Shown one piece after another: positions 9,332 through 18,204 of a DNA stretch of 64,000 bases. The stretch is from assembly GCF_004923295.1 (NCBI RefSeq), contig NZ_CP039636.1, forward strand, positions 284,001 through 348,000, read 5' to 3'. The first letter of the stretch is position 1; each line of letters begins with the position of its first letter. The translations under genes were made by a program, and so were the position numbers. This DNA comes from Azospirillum sp. TSH100 (GTDB taxonomy: Bacteria; Pseudomonadota; Alphaproteobacteria; Azospirillales; Azospirillaceae). Below the pieces are notes generated by a model. The model made no database searches and was not told where the DNA came from. It worked only from the letters and a program-made list of their open reading frames with translations.

Positions 9332-10249
9332 ATGAGCGATCCCAGGCACCTGAACCGCATCGCCTATTTCGCGGCAGTGGTCGAAACCGGCTCCTTCACC
9401 GCGGCGGCGGCGCGGCTGGGGATCACCAAGGCCGTGGTCAGCCAGCAGGTGGCAAAGCTGGAGGAGGAGGTCGGCGCCAGCCTGCTGGTCCGCACCACCC
9501 GCAAGGTCCGGCCGACCGAAGCCGGCATGGCCTTTCACCGCCGCTGCGTCGTGATCCTGCGCGAGGCGGAGGATGCCTTCGGCGAACTGGCGGAAAATGC
9601 GGCGGCCCCCTCCGGCCTGCTGCGGCTGACAGCGCCCTTCGATTACGGGGTGTCGGTCGTCGTTCCCGCCATTGCCGCCTTCGTCGCCGCTTACCCCACC
9701 TGCAAGGCCGACATGGCCCTGTCCGACCAGTCGCTCGACCTCGTCGGCGGCACCTTCGACCTCGCCATCCGCGTCGGCTGGCTGGCCGACACCAGCCTCC
9801 AGGCCCGCCAGTTCGGCAGCTTCCGCCAGCTTCTGGTCGGTATTCCGGCCCTGGCCGCCGGGATCGGCGAACGGGCCGGGCCGGCCGCACCAGAAGACAT
9901 CACCACCCTGCCCTTCGTCGCCAACACGGCGCTGCGCAATCCGCTGACCTGGCAGTTCACCGCCGAAACCGGCGAGGCGCGCATGGTGACGCTCCGGGCG
10001 GCCATCGCGCTGGACGCCACCTTCGCCGTGCGGGAGGCGGTCCGCCAGGGGGCTGGGCTGTCGGTGCTGCCGGATTATTGCGTGGCCGACGATCTGGCAT
10101 CCGGCCGCCTCATCCAACTCTTGCCGGACTGGACCCTGCCGTCGGGCGGCATCCATGCCGTCTTCCCCGCCGCCCGCTTCCGCCCGACCAAGGTCCGCGC
10201 CTTCGTCGATCTGCTGACCGAGCGCGAACGGCAGCGGACGGCGGTTTGA
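9332..10249 (+). CDS. LysR-family transcriptional regulator (CrgA-like)
   Basis: LysR-type regulator of 305 residues. The N-terminal winged HTH (1-62, FAAVVETGSFTAAAARLGITKAVVSQQVAKLEE without interruption) is followed by the effector domain. The phrase LLRLTAPFDYG and the aligned core resemble the CrgA subgroup, whose members often regulate a divergent gene. Here that neighbour is the DsbA-like/MBL pair, so this is the likely local regulator. The ATG at 9332 (MSDPRHLNRIAYF) is favoured because it starts just before the HTH; the extension to 9248 reads through promoter-like sequence. The ribosome site (AGGAAC) is weak. Confidence 0.86.
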   Translation: MSDPRHLNRIAYFAAVVETGSFTAAAARLGITKAVVSQQVAKLEEEVGASLLVRTTRKVRPTEAGMAFHRRCVVILREAEDAFGELAENAAAPSGLLRLTAPFDYGVSVVVPAIAAFVAAYPTCKADMALSDQSLDLVGGTFDLAIRVGWLADTSLQARQFGSFRQLLVGIPALAAGIGERAGPAAPEDITTLPFVANTALRNPLTWQFTAETGEARMVTLRAAIALDATFAVREAVRQGAGLSVLPDYCVADDLASGRLIQLLPDWTLPSGGIHAVFPAARFRPTKVRAFVDLLTERERQRTAV

Positions 10250-10290
10250 AAGCGCGCTTTTCAAATTCTGCATACGCCGGCACCACCGCG

Positions 10291-10302
10291 GCAAAATTTC
10301 GC
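10291..10302. promoter_or_regulatory. Near-palindrome upstream of GMC oxidoreductase
   Basis: GCAAAATTTCGC is a palindrome with one mismatched pair, about 70 bp before the GMC start. A near copy, GCAAAAATTTCGC, lies in the equivalent position before the next gene (12036-12048). The shared AT-rich core in otherwise GC-rich DNA looks like an operator for a common regulator, perhaps of Lrp/AsnC type; this is inferred. Confidence 0.4.
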
Positions 10303-10371
10303 TGGATCGTTCGCGCGGTCAGCAATTTAATATGTCTGACAAATCGATAAATCCCTGGGGGGAAGGAAGCG

Positions 10372-12009
10372 ATGGCGGACGTGTTGGACTTCGGCAGCTT
10401 CGATTACATCATCGCGGGCGGCGGCACCGCCGGCTGCGTGCTGGCCAACCGGCTGTCGGCCGATCCGGACGTCTCGGTCCTGCTGCTGGAGGCCGGCGGC
10501 AAGGACAATTGGGTGTGGCTGCACATCCCCGCCGGCTATCTGTTCTGCATCGGCAACCCGCGCACCGACTGGTGCTTCAAGACGGAGGCCGAGCCGGGCC
10601 TGAACGGCCGCAGCATCCATTACGCCCGCGGCAAGGTGCTGGGCGGCTGCTCCTCGATCAACGGCATGATCGCCATGCGCGGGCAGGCGCGCGATTACGA
10701 CGAATGGGCCGCCATCACCGGCGACAGCCGCTGGAGCTGGAGGGAGGTGCTGCCGGTCTTCAAGGGCACGGAGGATTACTGGCGCGGCGCCGACGACATG
10801 CATGGCACGGGCGGGGAATGGCGGGTGGAGCGGCAGCGGCTGCGCTGGGACCTGCTCGACCGCTTCGCCGAAGCGGCGCAGCAGGTCGGCATTCCCCGCA
10901 GCGACGATTTCAACCGCGGCGACAATCTGGGTGTCGGCAGCTTCGAGGTGAACCAGAAGGGCGGCATCCGCTGGAGCGCGGCCAAGGCCTTCCTGCGCCC
11001 GGCGCTCGACCGTCCCAACCTGAAGCTCGTCATCGACGCCGCGATCGACACGGTGGAGGTCGCCGACGGCCGCGCCACCGGCATCCGCTTCACCGTGAAG
11101 GGCGAGCCGGCGCGGGCGGCCTCGAAGATCGAGACGGTGCTGGCCGCCGGGGCAATCGGCAGCCCGGCGATCCTCCAGCGCTCCGGCATCGGCCCGGCGG
11201 AGCATCTGAGGAAACTCGGGATTCCGGTGGTGCTGGACGCGCCGGACGTCGGCGCCAATTTGCAGGACCATCTGCAACTGCGGATGATCTACAAGGTCGA
11301 TGGCATCGTGACGCTGAACAAGCGGGCCGGCAGCCTGTTCGGCAAGGCGATGATGGGGCTGGAATATGCGCTGTTCCGCAAGGGACCGCTGACCATGGCG
11401 CCGAGTCAGCTCGGCGTCTTCGCCAAATCCTCGCCCGAGGTCGCGAGCGCCGACCTGGAATATCATGTGCAGCCGCTGTCGCTGGAGAAGTTCGGTGACC
11501 CGCTGCACGGCTTCCCGGCGTTCACCGCCAGCGTCTGCGACCTGCGCCCGGCCTCGCGCGGCTGGACCCGCATCACCACCGCCGATCACCGCGCCAATCC
11601 GGCCATCGCCCCCTGCTACCTGTCCGATCCGGCCGACCGGGCGAAGGCGGCAAAGGCGCTGGCGCTGACCCGCCGCATCGTCGCGCAGCCGGCGCTCGCC
11701 CCCTACCACCCGCAGGAATACAAGCCCGGCCCCAGCTTCCAGACCGAGGAGGAGTTGGCGCGCGCCGCCGGCGACATCGGCACCACCATCTTCCACCCCG
11801 TCGGCACCTGCCGGATGGGCGGCAAGGACGACCCGACCGCCGTCACCGACGCGGAGATGCGGGTGCGCGGGGTGCGTGGCTTGCGGGTGATCGACGCCTC
11901 GGTGATGCCGACGCTGACCTCCGGCAACACCAACACACCGACGGTGATGATCGCCGAACGCGGCGCCGCCCTGATGCGGGCCGACCGCCATGCCGCCCTG
12001 AGGGGGTAA
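10372..12009 (+). CDS. GMC-family FAD oxidoreductase (choline-dehydrogenase-like)
   Basis: FAD-dependent glucose-methanol-choline oxidoreductase, 545 residues, oxidising an alcohol group on an unknown substrate. The FAD-binding Rossmann motif (DYIIAGGGTAGCVLANRLS) is at residues 9-27, and the GMC signature GKVLGGCSSINGM at about 87-99. The catalytic His is in TIFHPVGTCRMG (near 474), with the second active-site residue in SGNTNTPT (about 517). The best description is alcohol or choline dehydrogenase-like, but no betaine genes accompany it. The ATG is preceded by GGGGGAAGGAAG. The downstream indolepyruvate oxidoreductase shares an upstream near-palindrome, hinting at joint control. Confidence 0.92.
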   Translation: MADVLDFGSFDYIIAGGGTAGCVLANRLSADPDVSVLLLEAGGKDNWVWLHIPAGYLFCIGNPRTDWCFKTEAEPGLNGRSIHYARGKVLGGCSSINGMIAMRGQARDYDEWAAITGDSRWSWREVLPVFKGTEDYWRGADDMHGTGGEWRVERQRLRWDLLDRFAEAAQQVGIPRSDDFNRGDNLGVGSFEVNQKGGIRWSAAKAFLRPALDRPNLKLVIDAAIDTVEVADGRATGIRFTVKGEPARAASKIETVLAAGAIGSPAILQRSGIGPAEHLRKLGIPVVLDAPDVGANLQDHLQLRMIYKVDGIVTLNKRAGSLFGKAMMGLEYALFRKGPLTMAPSQLGVFAKSSPEVASADLEYHVQPLSLEKFGDPLHGFPAFTASVCDLRPASRGWTRITTADHRANPAIAPCYLSDPADRAKAAKALALTRRIVAQPALAPYHPQEYKPGPSFQTEEELARAAGDIGTTIFHPVGTCRMGGKDDPTAVTDAEMRVRGVRGLRVIDASVMPTLTSGNTNTPTVMIAERGAALMRADRHAALRG

Positions 12010-12035
12010 GTCCGCCGGAAGACGCCGCAGCCTGC

Positions 12036-12048
12036 GCAAAAATTTCGC
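12036..12048. promoter_or_regulatory. Near-palindrome upstream of indolepyruvate oxidoreductase
   Basis: GCAAAAATTTCGC, followed by TG as in the copy at 10291-10302, which reads GCAAAATTTCGCTG. It lies about 130 bp before the oxidoreductase start. The region down to 12173 is unusually AT-rich for this DNA and probably holds the promoter. Confidence 0.4.
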
Positions 12049-12173
12049 TGCACGCATCAACAATCCGCAACAGGATTTTCCGAACACCGCCGATCCCCGG
12101 CCAACCCGCAAAATCATTTGCCTGCGAAAGGCGCAGACTTGTCTCCAACGATAGAAATCCGAGGGGACGAGAG

Positions 12174-15100
12174 ATGGACGGCATGCCGAAAGGCCTGCGG
12201 CCGGAACAGGCGGCAATCGACGACAGCTATCGCCTGGACGACCGCTATGCCCGAACGGAGGGACAGGTCTATCTGTCCGGCACCCAGGCGCTGGTCCGGC
12301 TGCTGCTGCTCCAGGCGGAGAGCGACCGGCGGGCGGGTCTGAACACCGCCGGCTTCGTCAGCGGCTATCGCGGCTCGCCGCTCGGCGGGCTGGATCAGGC
12401 GCTTTGGCAGGCGCGCAAGCATCTGGACGCCCACGCCATCCGCTTCGTCCCGGGCGTGAACGAGGATCTGGGCGCCACCGCCGTCATGGGCACCCAGCAG
12501 GTCGAATCCTCGGGCGAGGGCACCGTCGATGGCGTGTTCGGAATGTGGTACGGCAAGGGGCCGGGGGTGGACCGCTCCGGCGACGTGCTGAAGCACGCCA
12601 ACGCCTATGGCAGCTCGCCGCGCGGCGGGGTGCTGGCGGTGGCCGGCGACGACCATGGCTGCGTGTCCTCCAGCATGCCGCACCAGAGCGACCTTGCGAT
12701 GATCGCATGGTCGATGCCGGTGCTGAATCCGGCTGGCGTGCGCGAGTATCTGGATTTCGGCCTCTACGGCTACGCCCTGTCGCGCTTTTCCGGCGCCTGG
12801 GTCGGGTTCAAGGCGATCTCGGAATCGGTGGAAAGCTCGGCCACCGTCCGGCTGCCGGCGCTGGAGCGCGGCTTTCTGCCGGTGGCGTTCGATCCACCGC
12901 CGGGGGGCTTGCATTACCGCTGGCCCGACCTGCCCAGCCTCGCCATCGAGGAGCGTCTGGCCGCCAAGGTCGCGGCGGTGAAGGCCTTCGCCCGCGTCAA
13001 CCGGATCGACCGGACGGTGTTGGGGACGGGTGGCTGGCTGCGCGTCGTCACTACCGGCAAGGCGCATCTCGACCTGATGGAGGCGCTGCGCCTGCTGGGC
13101 ATCGGCCCGGCGGAGGCCGCCGAAATTGGCCTGTCGGTCCACAAGATCGGCCTGTCCTGGCCGCTGGAGCCCGACTTCGCCCTGACCGCCGCACGGGGGG
13201 CGGAGGAAATCCTCGTGGTCGAGGAGAAGGCGCCGGTCGTCGAAGGCCAGCTGAAGGACCTGCTGTTCCACCTGCCGGCCGGCGAGCGCCCGCGCGCCGT
13301 CATCGGCAAGACCGACGAGTTCGGCGCCCCGCTGCTGCCACCCACCGGCGAGCTGCGCCCCTGGATCGTCGCCAAGGCGCTGGTGGAGCGCATCCGCCAT
13401 CGTTTCCCGGACCATGACTTCACCAGTCGTCTGGCCGATCTGCTGCCGGGCGAAGCGGTCGCCGCACCTGCCCTGCCGCGCACGCCCTATTTCTGCTCCG
13501 GCTGTCCGCACAACAGCTCGACCAGGGTGCCGGAGGGCAGCAAGGCGATGGCCGGCATCGGCTGCCATTTCATGGCATCGTGGATGGACCGCGACACGGT
13601 CGGCCTCAGCCAGATGGGCGGCGAGGGCGTCAGCTGGATCGGGCAGGCGCCCTTCAGCAAGCGCCCGCACATTTTCCAGAATCTGGGCGAGGGCACCTAT
13701 TTCCATTCCGGCCTGCTGGCGATCCGGCAGGCGGTGGCCGCCAAGATCACCATCACCTACAAGATCCTGTTCAACGACGCCGTCGCCATGACCGGCGGCC
13801 AGCCGGTGGACGGCCCGATCTCCGTCGACGCCATCACCCGCCAGCTGGCGGCGGAGGGCATCACCCGCATCGCCGTGGTCAGCGACACGCCGGAGAAATA
13901 CGACAGCCGCAGCGGACTTGCCCCTTTCACCACGGTGCATCACCGCAAGGAGCTGGACGCCGTGCAGCGCGAGATGCGCGAGATTCCCGGCGTCACCGCC
14001 ATCGTCTATGAACAGACCTGTGCGGCCGAGAAACGCCGGCGGCGCAAGCGCGGCACCATAGCCGACCCGGCGCGGCGGATGGTCATCAACGATCTGGTCT
14101 GCGAAGGCTGCGGCGACTGCGGCAGGAAGTCGAACTGCCTGTCGGTGCAGCCCAAGCAGACCGAGTTCGGCGTGAAGCGGCAGATCGACCAGTCCAGCTG
14201 CAACAAGGATTATTCCTGCGCCGACGGTTTCTGCCCCAGCTTCGTCTCGGTGATCGGCGGAACCTTGCGCAAGCCGAACCCCGACGCGGTCGCCGCCCGC
14301 TTCGCCGACGATCTGGCGGCGCTGCCGCTGCCGCAGTACGGCGCGGTGGACGACCCGGCGGAAATCCTGATCGTCGGGGTCGGCGGCACCGGCGTCGTCA
14401 CAATCGGGGCGGTGCTGGCGATGGCGGCGCATCTGGAGGGCAAGGCGTCGTCGGTGCTGGACTTCATGGGTTTCGCGCAGAAGGGTGGCGCCGTTTACAG
14501 CTACCTGCGGGTGGCGGGCGACGCGGCGCGGCTCAACCAGGCGCGGATCGACCCCAAGCAGGCACAGCTGGTGCTGGCCTGCGACACGGTGGTCGCCGCC
14601 TCGCCGGACGCGCTGAAGACGGTGCGGCTGGGCCGGACGCGGGTGGTGGCGAACGCCCATGTCGCCCCCACCGGCGCCTTCACCCGCGACGGAGCCAAGC
14701 TGCCCGACGCCGGCGCCCTCCTGCGGAGCCTGCGCCGCGCCGCCGGGCCCGACCGGGTGGAGGTGGTCGACGCCAACCGGGTGGTCACCGCCCTGTTCGG
14801 CGACAGCATCCTCGCCAACGTGTTCCTGATGGGCGTCGCCTTCCAGAAGGGGTTGCTGCCGGTCGGGCTGGAGGCGCTGACCCGCGCCATCGAACTGAAC
14901 GGCACCGGTGTCGCCGCCAACCTGCGCGCCTTCGCCTTCGGCCGCCTCGCCGCGCACCGGCCGGAGCTGCTGGCGACGCTGGGTGCGGAGGAGGAGGCGC
15001 CGGCCACCGATCTGGCCGCCATCGTCGAGCGGCGCGCGGCGTTCCTGGCCGACTATCAGGACCGTGCCTATGCCGACCGCTACCGCGCCCTGGTCGAGCG

Positions 15101-15659
15101 GGCGCGGCAGGCGGAGGTCCGCGTCGCCCCAGGATCGGGCGCGCTGGCCGAGGCGGTGGCGCGCAGCGCCTTCAAACTGATGGCCTACAAGGACGAGTAT
15201 GAGGTCGCCCGCCTGCACAGCGACCCCAGCTTCCGCAAAAGCCTGGAGGACCGCTTCGAGGGCGACTGGAAGCCGGTCTTCCACCTCGCCCCGCCGCTGC
15301 TGGCGCGCGACACCAACGGCCATGGCGAGCCGCGCAAGATGGCGCTGGGCGCCTGGATCCTGCCGGTGTTCCGCAGTCTGGCGGCGATGAAACGGCTGCG
15401 CGGCACGGCGCTCGACCCGTTCGGCCATACGGCGGAACGGAAGATGGAACGCGCCCTGATCGCCCGCTACGAGGCCACGGTGGCGGAGATCGCCGAGCGC
15501 CTGTCGTCCGACCGCCTCGCCACCGCGGTGGAGCTAGCCGGCTTGCCGCAGGAGATCCGCGGCTTCGGCCCGGTGAAGCAGCGTGCGATGGACGCGGTCG
15601 AGCCGCGCTGGCGGGCGCTGGAGCAGCGGCTGCGGGAAAGGCCGGCGCGGGCGGCGTGA
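12174..15659 (+). CDS. Indolepyruvate:ferredoxin oxidoreductase, fused alpha/gamma form
   Basis: Single-chain 2-oxoacid:ferredoxin oxidoreductase, 1161 residues, that decarboxylates aryl-pyruvates such as indolepyruvate to the aryl-acyl-CoA, using thiamine diphosphate and Fe-S clusters. In order: pyrimidine-binding region (GYRGSPLGGLDQAL, about 62-75); Cys pair in CSGCPHNSS (about 441-444) before the TPP domain (IGCHFMASWMD); ferredoxin-like cysteines in CEGCGDCGRKSNC (about 642-654) and CNKDYSCADGFC (about 675-686); C-terminal gamma domain from VGVGGTGVVT (about 733). The length matches the fused proteobacterial form. The ATG at 12174 follows GAGGGGACGAG. In Azospirillum-like bacteria it would drain indolepyruvate, the precursor of indole-3-acetate. 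Confidence 0.95.
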   Translation: MDGMPKGLRPEQAAIDDSYRLDDRYARTEGQVYLSGTQALVRLLLLQAESDRRAGLNTAGFVSGYRGSPLGGLDQALWQARKHLDAHAIRFVPGVNEDLGATAVMGTQQVESSGEGTVDGVFGMWYGKGPGVDRSGDVLKHANAYGSSPRGGVLAVAGDDHGCVSSSMPHQSDLAMIAWSMPVLNPAGVREYLDFGLYGYALSRFSGAWVGFKAISESVESSATVRLPALERGFLPVAFDPPPGGLHYRWPDLPSLAIEERLAAKVAAVKAFARVNRIDRTVLGTGGWLRVVTTGKAHLDLMEALRLLGIGPAEAAEIGLSVHKIGLSWPLEPDFALTAARGAEEILVVEEKAPVVEGQLKDLLFHLPAGERPRAVIGKTDEFGAPLLPPTGELRPWIVAKALVERIRHRFPDHDFTSRLADLLPGEAVAAPALPRTPYFCSGCPHNSSTRVPEGSKAMAGIGCHFMASWMDRDTVGLSQMGGEGVSWIGQAPFSKRPHIFQNLGEGTYFHSGLLAIRQAVAAKITITYKILFNDAVAMTGGQPVDGPISVDAITRQLAAEGITRIAVVSDTPEKYDSRSGLAPFTTVHHRKELDAVQREMREIPGVTAIVYEQTCAAEKRRRRKRGTIADPARRMVINDLVCEGCGDCGRKSNCLSVQPKQTEFGVKRQIDQSSCNKDYSCADGFCPSFVSVIGGTLRKPNPDAVAARFADDLAALPLPQYGAVDDPAEILIVGVGGTGVVTIGAVLAMAAHLEGKASSVLDFMGFAQKGGAVYSYLRVAGDAARLNQARIDPKQAQLVLACDTVVAASPDALKTVRLGRTRVVANAHVAPTGAFTRDGAKLPDAGALLRSLRRAAGPDRVEVVDANRVVTALFGDSILANVFLMGVAFQKGLLPVGLEALTRAIELNGTGVAANLRAFAFGRLAAHRPELLATLGAEEEAPATDLAAIVERRAAFLADYQDRAYADRYRALVERARQAEVRVAPGSGALAEAVARSAFKLMAYKDEYEVARLHSDPSFRKSLEDRFEGDWKPVFHLAPPLLARDTNGHGEPRKMALGAWILPVFRSLAAMKRLRGTALDPFGHTAERKMERALIARYEATVAEIAERLSSDRLATAVELAGLPQEIRGFGPVKQRAMDAVEPRWRALEQRLRERPARAA

Positions 15660-15674
15660 GCCGCCCGCAAGACC

Positions 15675-16343
15675 CTACATCCCGCCCAGGTCCTGCGCCT
15701 CCAGGATGGTTTCCGGCAGGGTCAGGGTCATGCCGTCGAAGGGAGCGAGCAGGGCGCGGATGTTGGAACCGACGCCGCAGACCCGGTATTCGATCCGCAC
15801 CGCCTCGATCCGTTCCGGCAGCACCCGCTTGTGGTCGTTGATCAGCTGCCAGGCCAGGACGCAGGTGTTCTCCTGGTCCTGGGCGGTGACATAGTCATAG
15901 TCGCCGTAGCGGTTGCGGCGGGAGGTGTCGGCGACCTTCACCTTCATCTCCGGAAATTCGCGCCGGGTCGTCGCCGTCAGCGTTTCCATCGTGTAGAGCG
16001 GCACCGGGAAGACGCGCGGTGGCTGGACCAGCGCGCCGAAGAGGCTGTCGGGCAGGGTCTGCACGTCCACGGTCAGACGGTTTTCCCCAGCCAGGGAGGT
16101 CGGGTTGCCCAGCACCGCGTTGTAGGTCTTGTACACGGCGCCGGTGTCGCGCATGCGGGCGGCGACGATGGGGAAATCGCGGCTTTCCGGCAAGGTCACC
16201 GGCAGCGCCGCCGGCTGGATGCGGCGCCAGGGGGTGGCCGACTGGGTCAGGTTGTCGCGAACCCAGCCGGCGCAGCCGGAGGTCAGCAGCGTCACCGCCG
16301 CCAGCGCCGCCCACAGCGCGGCGCGTTTCAAAGCCACGGGCAT
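15675..16343 (-). CDS. bcsN: BcsN-like cellulose biosynthesis lipoprotein
   Basis: Predicted outer-membrane or periplasmic lipoprotein, 222 residues. Signal peptide 1-23 ends in LLTSGC with lipidated Cys24. It lies at the 3' end of the cellulose operon and resembles BcsN, an accessory protein of rhizobial-type (type III) bcs operons whose exact role is unclear. In the Rhizobiaceae order known to me bcsN leads the operon; here it is last. The ATG at 16343 has AGGGAG 6 bases upstream; an in-frame ATG at 16364 would overlap the preceding stop. The BcsN name rests on context and general resemblance, not a search. Confidence 0.68.
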   Translation of the reverse strand: MPVALKRAALWAALAAVTLLTSGCAGWVRDNLTQSATPWRRIQPAALPVTLPESRDFPIVAARMRDTGAVYKTYNAVLGNPTSLAGENRLTVDVQTLPDSLFGALVQPPRVFPVPLYTMETLTATTRREFPEMKVKVADTSRRNRYGDYDYVTAQDQENTCVLAWQLINDHKRVLPERIEAVRIEYRVCGVGSNIRALLAPFDGMTLTLPETILEAQDLGGM

Positions 16344-16353
16344 CGGGGCTCCC

Positions 16354-18204
16354 TTACCAGTCATGGTAGATCGTCTTCCAGGCTGTGGTGAGGCCTTCGC
16401 GCGACTCCTCGGTGCTCAGCCTGTCGTCGATCGACTTGAACTGGGCGTAGGCCTCGTCAAAGCGCATCAGGTTGTAAAGCGCCCAGCCGCGCAGGATGCC
16501 GAGGTTCCGCGGCTCGGGCTCCAGTTCCCGGCGGGCGTCGAGCAGGCGCAGCACGTCGTTGTAGCGCTTGTCCTCCAATGCGCGGCCGGCCTCCGTCGCC
16601 ATCAGCGAGGCGCGGATTTCCGCCTTCTGCTTCGGAGTCAGGTTGGCGCGCGGCAGGTCGCGGATCAGGCCGGTGACGTCCCCGGTCTCCAGCCGCGCGA
16701 TGGCCTGACCATAGGCGTTCTCCTGCGCCGGCGTCGGGGTCTGCTGCGCGCCCGATCCGGACTGGATGCCGTCGCCCCCCTTGCCGGCAGCGGATGCCCC
16801 GCCCTTCGCCGGTTTTGGCGCGGCCTTCGGAGCCGGCTCGCGCGCCGCCAGGGTCTGCGCCTCGGCGAAGGCGGCCTCGGCCTCCGACGGGCGCTTCAGC
16901 TCCAGCAGGCACCAGCCGCGCTGCTGCAACAGGGCGGCGGTCGGGCCGCTTCTGGCGATGGTGGCGCGGATGATGCCGAGGCAGCCGGCGAAATCGTGCC
17001 GGGCCAGCGCGCGGTCAAGCTCGCTCGGGCCCTGCGGCGCGGCGCTCCCACCGGAGCCGGAGGGACCGCGCGGCGGATCCACCGCCTTCAGCGCCTGATC
17101 GATGCGGCTCGACTTGCCCTTCCAGGGAGCTGCCGCGGCGCGGGCCTGGGCCTTCTCGCCCAGCCCGTTGTAGGCCAGCACCAGCCCTTCCGCCGCCTTG
17201 TCGGACGGCGTCCAGCCATTGGCCTGGGAGAACCAGCTTTGCGCCTCGGCATAGTTCTTCTGCTTCTGGAAGTACCAGCCGAGCGCGATGGCGCCGTCGG
17301 CGTCCTGCTTGTCGCGGATGATGCCCTGGACGCGCGACAGGTCGGCCGCCGACAGGGCGCCGGGCCTGGCGTTGCCGAGCCGCTCCAGCAGACGGCCGGT
17401 CTCCAGCTCCGCTTCGGCGGTGCGGACGCTGGAATAGTCCTCTCCGGTCGCCGGGTTGCTGGTGGCACCGAGCGCGGTCAGCTCGCGCAGCTGCTCCGGG
17501 CTGAGATAGCGGGACGCCTTGAAGATGGTGTCGCGCCGCTCCTTGGCCTTGGGGCAGGTGGTGACGATGGTCTTGTAGGTGTCGAAGGCGCGATCGGCCT
17601 GCTTCAGCTCGGCATAGGCTTCCGCCAGCCGCCAGGCATTGTCCAGCCGGTTGCAGGCCACCGCCTGCGGTTGGGCGGCGGCGGCATCGACCACCTCCTG
17701 CCAGCGCTTGGTGTCGCTGGCCGAGCGGATGCGGCCGGCGCTCTCGGCGAGGTCGAGTTCCTGGAGAAGCTTGTCGGACGGCTGCCAGGACGGCGACTTT
17801 CGGCGCTGTTCGGCGATGGCGGCCCGCGCCTCCGCCACCTTGCCGGCGGACAGCAGGGACCAGAACGGGCTTTCGTCGACGCCGGCGGTGGCCGGCTGCG
17901 GCGCGAACAGATCCTTGGGCGGTTCCCAGCCGGGGTCGAGCGCCCGCAGGCGGGCGATCTCCGCCTCCAGCCGCTCGCCGTCGCCGATGCGGGCGTAATA
18001 GCGCAGCGCCGTCTCGTCCACCTTGCCGGCGGCGGGGGCGGAGCCGCTGCCGGGGGCGGGAGCCACCTCCACCTTCACGCCGGGAGCGAGCGCGCGGGCA
18101 CCGCCGGTCGACTGGGCCCAGGCGCTGGACCAGACGCCGGCCCCGCCGCCGATCGCGGCGATGCCGGCGAGAAGAAGGGCCGGAAGATGGACAGGACGGG
18201 TCAC
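16354..18204 (-). CDS. bcsK: Periplasmic TPR protein of cellulose operon (BcsK-like)
   Basis: Tetratricopeptide-repeat protein, 616 residues, with an N-terminal signal (hydrophobic 9-30, then WSSAWAQ). Helical TPR-like repeats span about 55-300 and 385-610, separated by Gly/Pro/Ala-rich linkers (near 370 and 465). It lacks the C-terminal outer-membrane barrel of BcsC, as expected for the shorter BcsK found in type III operons, where it is thought to scaffold glucan export. Translation starts at GTG 18204, overlapping the bcsZ stop as GTGA. A longer open frame reaching 19146 is only antisense-free shadow reading of bcsZ in another frame. The bcsK name is inferred from position and lack of a barrel. 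Confidence 0.75.
   Translation of the reverse strand: MTRPVHLPALLLAGIAAIGGGAGVWSSAWAQSTGGARALAPGVKVEVAPAPGSGSAPAAGKVDETALRYYARIGDGERLEAEIARLRALDPGWEPPKDLFAPQPATAGVDESPFWSLLSAGKVAEARAAIAEQRRKSPSWQPSDKLLQELDLAESAGRIRSASDTKRWQEVVDAAAAQPQAVACNRLDNAWRLAEAYAELKQADRAFDTYKTIVTTCPKAKERRDTIFKASRYLSPEQLRELTALGATSNPATGEDYSSVRTAEAELETGRLLERLGNARPGALSAADLSRVQGIIRDKQDADGAIALGWYFQKQKNYAEAQSWFSQANGWTPSDKAAEGLVLAYNGLGEKAQARAAAAPWKGKSSRIDQALKAVDPPRGPSGSGGSAAPQGPSELDRALARHDFAGCLGIIRATIARSGPTAALLQQRGWCLLELKRPSEAEAAFAEAQTLAAREPAPKAAPKPAKGGASAAGKGGDGIQSGSGAQQTPTPAQENAYGQAIARLETGDVTGLIRDLPRANLTPKQKAEIRASLMATEAGRALEDKRYNDVLRLLDARRELEPEPRNLGILRGWALYNLMRFDEAYAQFKSIDDRLSTEESREGLTTAWKTIYHDW

Noticed and set aside
12114-15428. 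A 1104-codon minus-strand open frame opposite the indolepyruvate oxidoreductase
   Set aside because: Low-complexity antisense shadow without a ribosome site; the plus strand encodes a complete, recognisable enzyme.
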